Shown in pieces: positions 7,054 to 9,510 of a DNA stretch of 9,510 bases. Position 1 is the first letter of the stretch; each line of letters starts with the position of its first letter. The translations under genes were made by a program, and so were the position numbers. The notes below the pieces were generated by a model, which had not been told where the DNA came from, did not search any database, and saw nothing but the letters and a program-made list of their open reading frames with translations. The stretch is taken from NCBI GenBank assembly GCA_964555685.1, contig CAZKTO010000087.1:1-9510 (forward strand), written 5' to 3'. Source of the DNA: CAZKTO01 sp964555685 (GTDB lineage: Bacteria > Chloroflexota > Dehalococcoidia > SHYB01).

Positions 7054-7284
7054 ATGACCGCTACCCCGGCGCGTCTCTCCGACAGCGCCACCGGCTGGCA
7101 ACGCGCCCTCTACGCTTCCTCGGGGGGAAGGAGCGCTGTTCTACGTAGGTCGAGGCGTGCCTACGGCCCAGAGGGATGCTGGGAACCGCTGGAAGCTCGA
7201 AAGCGTCTACTACTTGAGTCTCGAAGAGGAGGCACGTGGTGGACCTCACGCCGAGATTCCTCTTATCCATGGCTGGTATGGTAG
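7054..7284 (+). pseudogene. Decayed 5' end of a recombinase-like gene (copy 1)
   Basis: An ATG at 7054 follows a very strong GGAGGAGAGGAG (7036-7047). The first 25 or so residues, containing LSDSATGWQRALYA, match the start of the frame at 7871 (FSDTAAGWRRALYA): 34 of 41 bases agree between 7076-7116 and 7896-7936. I recall openings of the form GWQRALYAFLAEKERRSGS in tyrosine recombinases (XerC/D-like integrases), so I infer an integrase N-terminus. After YA the sequence loses protein character, and shifting frame gives FLGGKERCST then a stop, which suggests frameshift and decay. The open frame ends at 7284, overlapping the next gene by 46-49 bases. It keeps a good ribosome site, so a short peptide could still be made. 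Confidence 0.4.
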
Positions 7285-7775
7285 CGCTGTTTGTCCTTAG
7301 CTGCTCTGATAGCCAAGGCGCACCCAGGGGCATTCCCTCCTCCACACCCTTGCGGGCTAGCCCTTCAACACTGTTGCCGTCCAGAGCAACCCCTGTGCCC
7401 AGTCCAACGGCACGGCCGGCCGAACTGGTCCAGGTGACAGTGAATGAGCCCTTCACTCTGCGGCTGGGGCAACGCGCCGAGGTGGCGAGTGCCTATGTTG
7501 AGATGACCTTCGACCGAGTGAGCAACGACTCGCGATGTCCGATAGACGTGGTCTGTGTGAGGGCCGGAGACGCTACCGTCCACCTGACGGTGCAGGGGGC
7601 CGGAGACAACCGTGTGGCCATCAAGCTCGTCGTGGGGCCCGAGAATCAGTCCGCTGCAACAGCACGGCTGAACGAGCTTGCTGTTACGGCTCTGGAACTT
7701 GCTCCGCCGCCGATCTCCACTCGTCAAGTCCCTCAGCCAGAGTACGTCTTGACCCTGGTGATCAGGAAGGGCTAG
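7239..7775 (+). CDS. Uncharacterised small lipoprotein with SRCPxDVxCV motif
   Basis: A secreted lipoprotein of 178 residues from GTG 7239 (AGGAGG at 7227-7232, six bases away); the adjacent in-frame GTG at 7236 is possible but closer than usual. The signal peptide reads MAGMVALFVLSC, with lipidated cysteine at about residue 22. A Ser/Pro/Thr-rich tether to about residue 62 follows, then one beta-rich domain. That domain holds DSRCPIDVVCVRAGDATVHL, with two cysteines six apart, and ends PQPEYVLTLVIRKG. I have seen this DSRCPxDVxCVxAG signature in bacterial proteins of unknown function. The cysteines probably form a disulfide. No function can be given. It stands alone between two mobile-element remnants, and an inverted repeat spans its stop. 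Confidence 0.65.
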   Translation: MDLTPRFLLSMAGMVALFVLSCSDSQGAPRGIPSSTPLRASPSTLLPSRATPVPSPTARPAELVQVTVNEPFTLRLGQRAEVASAYVEMTFDRVSNDSRCPIDVVCVRAGDATVHLTVQGAGDNRVAIKLVVGPENQSAATARLNELAVTALELAPPPISTRQVPQPEYVLTLVIRKG

Positions 7776-7789
7776 GACCTACCAGGGTC
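7751..7789 (+). terminator. Inverted repeat spanning the lipoprotein stop codon
   Basis: GACCCTGGT (7751-7759) and ACCAGGGTC (7781-7789) are perfect nine-base arms with a 21-base loop that contains the stop codon at 7773-7775. The sequence TTCCCTTC follows, pyrimidine-rich but not a clean T-run. A weak terminator or RNA stabiliser is plausible. Confidence 0.3.
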
Positions 7790-8296
7790 TTCCCTTCGAC
7801 GCTATCGCCTTGACTTGTGGCCCCACACAGTGATGCATGGTGGTGACTCGCGAAGCAAGGAGCACCACCAATGAAGACCGATACACTCGCCCCATTCTCC
7901 GACACCGCTGCTGGCTGGCGGCGGGCCCTCTACGCTCCCCTAGCCGAGAAGGAGCGCCGCCGGAAGAGCGCGGTGGATTTCCTGGTCCGGGAGGTGATCG
8001 ACGAGGCCTCGTTCCGCGATCAGGCGGCAGAGATCGACTCCCAGCGCAAGGCCGTCGAGGACCGGCTGGCCGAGCTGGAGCCCAAGCAGGAGCCTTCGCC
8101 CCCTCCAGTGCCCGATGACCTCCTCGCCGAGCTGAGGCGCCGCCTAGAGGCGGGGTTGGACCAACGGACGCGCCAGGAGATCGTGCGGACCCTGGTCAAA
8201 CAGATCACCCTTTACACCGAGGCGGGAGAGGATGGGAGGGCCAAGGTCCGCGCCGTGATCGAGTACCGCTTCCCGAGTGCGCCGCCGTGTGTACTG

Positions 8297-8316
8297 CCGG
8301 CAGGAACCGGCAGGGG
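8297..8316. repeat. Tandem CCGGCAGG at the recombinase/comM junction
   Basis: CCGGCAGG occurs at 8297-8304 and again at 8307-8314, the second copy running directly into the comM-derived repeat. CTGCCGGCAG (8294-8303) is itself a palindrome. Its position exactly at the boundary between the serine-recombinase tail and the comM fragment makes it a candidate recombination scar or attachment half-site. Confidence 0.35.
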
Positions 8317-8336
8317 TTCATGGCCCCCACCAGCAT
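8311..8336. repeat. Direct repeat of comM sequence, copy 1
   Basis: Twenty-six bases identical, in the same orientation, to 9485-9510. They encode (minus strand) the MLVGAMNPC segment of ComM. The repeat likely continues rightwards past the window in the second copy, because this copy remains comM-like up to 8434. To the left the two copies diverge immediately. Confidence 0.85.
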
Positions 8337-8434
8337 GAAGTTCGCCGGGAAGGTCACGGTCCCCTGGGCCGGCTGATCGTGACCACCCGGTCCTCCAGGG
8401 GCTGGCGCAGCACTTCCAGGATGGCGTGACGGAA
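8311..8434 (-). pseudogene. comM (Mg-chelatase-like) internal fragment, frameshifted
   Basis: Read on the minus strand from 8434, the sequence gives FRHAILEVLRQPLED and RVVTISR. After a one-base deletion near 8369 it gives AQGTVTFPANF and MLVGAMNPC. This is the conserved AAA+ core of ComM/YifB proteins just before the cysteine cluster. Similarity stops at 8311, where the serine-recombinase tail begins on the other strand. At the end of the window, 9485-9510 is identical to 8311-8336, where the larger comM copy carries the same MLVGAMNPC segment. The fragment is therefore a displaced duplicate of about 41 codons, in the same orientation as the main gene. Confidence 0.75.
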
Positions 8435-8461
8435 CTGGCCTTTGTGCGAGACACATGCGGC

Positions 8462-8719
8462 TCAGGAAAGCGAGTAGACCGGCACAGACACATGGCTCTC
8501 AGGGGGCGGCGCCCCAGTGACGACCCTGTCCATTTGCTCCAAGGCGTCTGGCCCAAGAAATACCTCACCACACTGGGTGCACACCTCTGCTGGCACATTC
8601 CGAAGCAGGTACAGCTTCTCACCCCAACGATGCACGTGCTCTACCCGCCGCTTCTCGACGCGCCCTTTGCGAAATGGACATTCCCTCACGGTCTTCTCCT
8701 TCGTCTCCACTTCTCCCAT
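8462..8719 (-). CDS. YgiT-type zinc-finger protein (MqsA-like antitoxin), one Cys missing
   Basis: 85 residues from ATG (8719-8717). The pattern is that of YgiT/MqsA-type N-terminal zinc fingers: CPFRKG near residue 14, then W-x-G/E spacing to LRNVPAEVCTQCGEVFLGPD and ALEQMDRVV. The family normally has CPxCxG followed by CxxCGE. Here the second cysteine is arginine (codon CGC in place of TGC), leaving three of the four zinc ligands. Such small proteins commonly pair with DUF4258 proteins, the partner found immediately upstream, and are thought to act as antitoxins, sometimes with DNA-binding regulatory roles. The MqsA C-terminal DNA-binding domain is absent. It starts nine bases after the partner's present stop, and would overlap an intact partner by about 30 bases. 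May be functional, weakened or dead. Confidence 0.65.
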   Translation of the reverse strand: MGEVETKEKTVRECPFRKGRVEKRRVEHVHRWGEKLYLLRNVPAEVCTQCGEVFLGPDALEQMDRVVTGAPPPESHVSVPVYSLS

Positions 8720-9016
8720 CGCAGGGGATCAGGCCGATAAATGGTGACTGCTACTACATATAGCAAGATCAGCCAGGCTGAAAACTGCATGGATCGGGTC
8801 GCCCCTAGCCGTGAACCTCAGAAAAAGGGCGCTGTGCCCCCGCGGGTCGTCCGGACACTCCTCAAGAAGTTCAAGAGCCTCTGATCCAAAGGCCTCCACC
8901 AGGTCTGAAACTGTAATCCTGTCAGCCTCCCGCTCTCGCTCCGCGTGAGCGGTCAACCGGTAGGCCCGAACTCGAAAGACACGCTGAATCGTACCGACAA
9001 GCGGACTGGGCTGCAC
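8686..9016 (-). pseudogene. DUF4258 protein, frameshifted near the C-terminus (toxin-like)
   Basis: The frame opens with GTG at 9016 and holds the DUF4258 hallmarks: YRLTAHAEREREADRITVSD, then ECPDDPRGHSALFLRF and GDPIHAVFSLADL. As read it ends at 8729 with an atypical tail (AICSSSHHLSA). In the next frame the sequence continues VVAVTIYRPDPLRWEKW and RRRRRP, stopping at 8686. IYRPDP-x2-W is the normal DUF4258 ending, so an indel near 8760-8770 has split the gene. DUF4258 proteins are thought to be small RelE-like toxins or RNases; the pairing with a YgiT zinc finger fits a toxin-antitoxin unit. The GTG shares one base with the comM stop (TAGTG), hinting at coupled expression. The product as it stands is a 95-residue truncated or altered protein. 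Confidence 0.65.
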
Positions 9017-9510
9017 TACCCCAGCCCCCGCGCCCGGTACTGGAGCGCCTCGGCGGCGTGGGCCGACCGGATCACGTCCGAGCCCGCCAGATCGGCGATG
9101 GTGCGGCCCAGCTTGAGCGTTCGATGGAACGCCCGCGCTGAGAGATGGTAGTGCTTCATCGCCGTCTGGAGCAGGCCGACGGTGCCGTCATCGATCGGGC
9201 AGAGCTGGCGCGCCTCCACGGGCCCCATATCGGCGTTGCACACGAGGGGCGTGCCCGCGAGCCGGCGCCGGTGCCGGTCCCGCGCATCCTCGACCCGCTG
9301 GCGCACGACGGCTGAAGCCTCCGCGTCGGTCGTATCCATCAGCTTCTGGTAGTCCACCCGGGGCACCTGCACGAAGAGATCGATGCGGTCCAGGAACGGC
9401 CCGCTGATGCGCTTCTGGTAGCGGGCCACGGACGACGGTGCGCAGGAGCACTCCTTGAACGGGTCGCCGTGGAAGCCGCAGGGACAGGGGTTCATGGCCC
9501 CCACCAGCAT
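9016..9510 (-). CDS. comM: ComM/YifB-type Mg-chelatase-like AAA+ protein, 3' part
   Basis: The minus-strand frame enters from beyond the window and stops at 9016. It covers the last 164 residues. Visible features are MLVGAMNPCPCGFHGDP, the four-cysteine cluster (CPCG...CSC), the sensor/arginine-finger segment SGPFLDRIDLFVQVPRV, and the C-terminal helical domain with SARAFHRTLKLGRTIADLAG and AAEALQYRA. This is the standard end of ComM/YifB proteins, AAA+ helicase-like proteins that in competent bacteria promote branch migration during natural transformation. The Walker motifs lie outside the window. The 3' end looks intact, and the DUF4258 gene begins on its stop codon. An internal scrap of the same gene recurs at 8311-8434. 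Confidence 0.88.
   Translation of the reverse strand: MLVGAMNPCPCGFHGDPFKECSCAPSSVARYQKRISGPFLDRIDLFVQVPRVDYQKLMDTTDAEASAVVRQRVEDARDRHRRRLAGTPLVCNADMGPVEARQLCPIDDGTVGLLQTAMKHYHLSARAFHRTLKLGRTIADLAGSDVIRSAHAAEALQYRARGLG
9485..9510. repeat. Direct repeat of comM sequence, copy 2
   Basis: Identical to 8311-8336. It lies at the window edge inside the main comM reading frame, so its true length cannot be seen. Confidence 0.85.

Larger units (their letters stand above)
7871..8338 (+). pseudogene. Chimeric recombinase remnant: integrase-like 5' end plus serine recombinase tail
   Basis: The open frame encodes 155 residues. Residues 1-30 (FSDTAAGWRRALYAPLAEKE) match the copy at 7054 and resemble a tyrosine-recombinase start. 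Residues about 30-140 instead have the C-terminal character of large serine recombinases: a charged coiled coil (VREVIDEASFRDQAAEIDSQ, VEDRLAELEP, LLAELRRRLEAGL), then TRQEIVRTLVKQITLYTE and the closing strand VRAVIEYRFPSAP. There is no catalytic serine domain and no zinc ribbon; intact members run to roughly 450-600 residues. The last 15 residues are read from the antisense of the comM scrap. I infer a fusion of two debris pieces with no recombinase activity. A short coiled-coil protein could still be expressed, as the frame is open and an AAGGAG lies at 7857-7862. Confidence 0.6.

Noticed and set aside
8205..8622. Minus-strand open frames over the comM fragment and antisense to the recombinase tail
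   Set aside because: They mix pieces of the comM scrap in wrong frames with shadow sequence of the zinc-finger gene. The real signal is a frameshifted comM fragment limited to about 8311-8434.
1..9510. CRISPR array
   Set aside because: No regularly spaced repeats occur. The only direct repeats are the comM pair, the recombinase 5' pair and the short tandem at 8297-8316.

Overview
The window is high-GC bacterial DNA with GTG starts, lipobox lipoproteins and clear Shine-Dalgarno sites. The recombinase and defence-like remnants remind me of Chloroflexota genomes, but no marker in the window fixes the phylum and this is only an impression. I see no rRNA, tRNA or CRISPR array.

Layout. (1) 1-1250 is a decayed block: a frameshifted pseudogene of a BREX-type (DUF2791-like) ATP-binding protein, a possible remnant of its 5' part, and the start of a second remnant that overlaps it by ATGA. 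(2) 1250-1581 is a leader with a perfect CRP-type palindrome (TGTGA-N6-TCACA, 1454-1469). (3) 1582-6603 is the intact core, four co-directional genes packed as one operon: an exported lipoprotein with a beta-propeller and a C-terminal type-1 copper domain; a CcdA/DsbD-type membrane protein with an extracytoplasmic domain; a small FixH/YtkA-like lipoprotein; and a FixH-like/CopD-like membrane protein. A perfect 16-bp-arm hairpin separates the first gene from the rest. (4) 6604-7053 is non-coding with several small palindromes. (5) 7054-8440 mixes a small uncharacterised lipoprotein gene with mobile-element debris: two diverged copies of a recombinase-like 5' end, one joined to the C-terminal tail of a large serine recombinase, which runs into an antisense scrap of comM. 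(6) 8462-9510, minus strand, holds the 3' part of comM followed by a DUF4258/YgiT-zinc-finger pair resembling a toxin-antitoxin system; both members look damaged.

How it may work together: the core operon looks like an envelope copper-protein module. The propeller-cupredoxin lipoprotein would be the working protein. The CcdA-like protein would supply reducing equivalents across the membrane, and the FixH/YtkA and CopD-like proteins would handle copper delivery or assembly. The CRP/FNR-type site suggests metabolic or redox control. The propeller plus cupredoxin order, with conserved-looking histidines at blade starts, recalls nitrous-oxide reductase, but the copper motif is not CuA, so any enzyme activity is unproven. 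The flanks are graveyards of defence and mobile genes. A direct repeat of comM sequence of at least 26 bp (8311-8336 and 9485-9510) points to past integration or duplication at comM.
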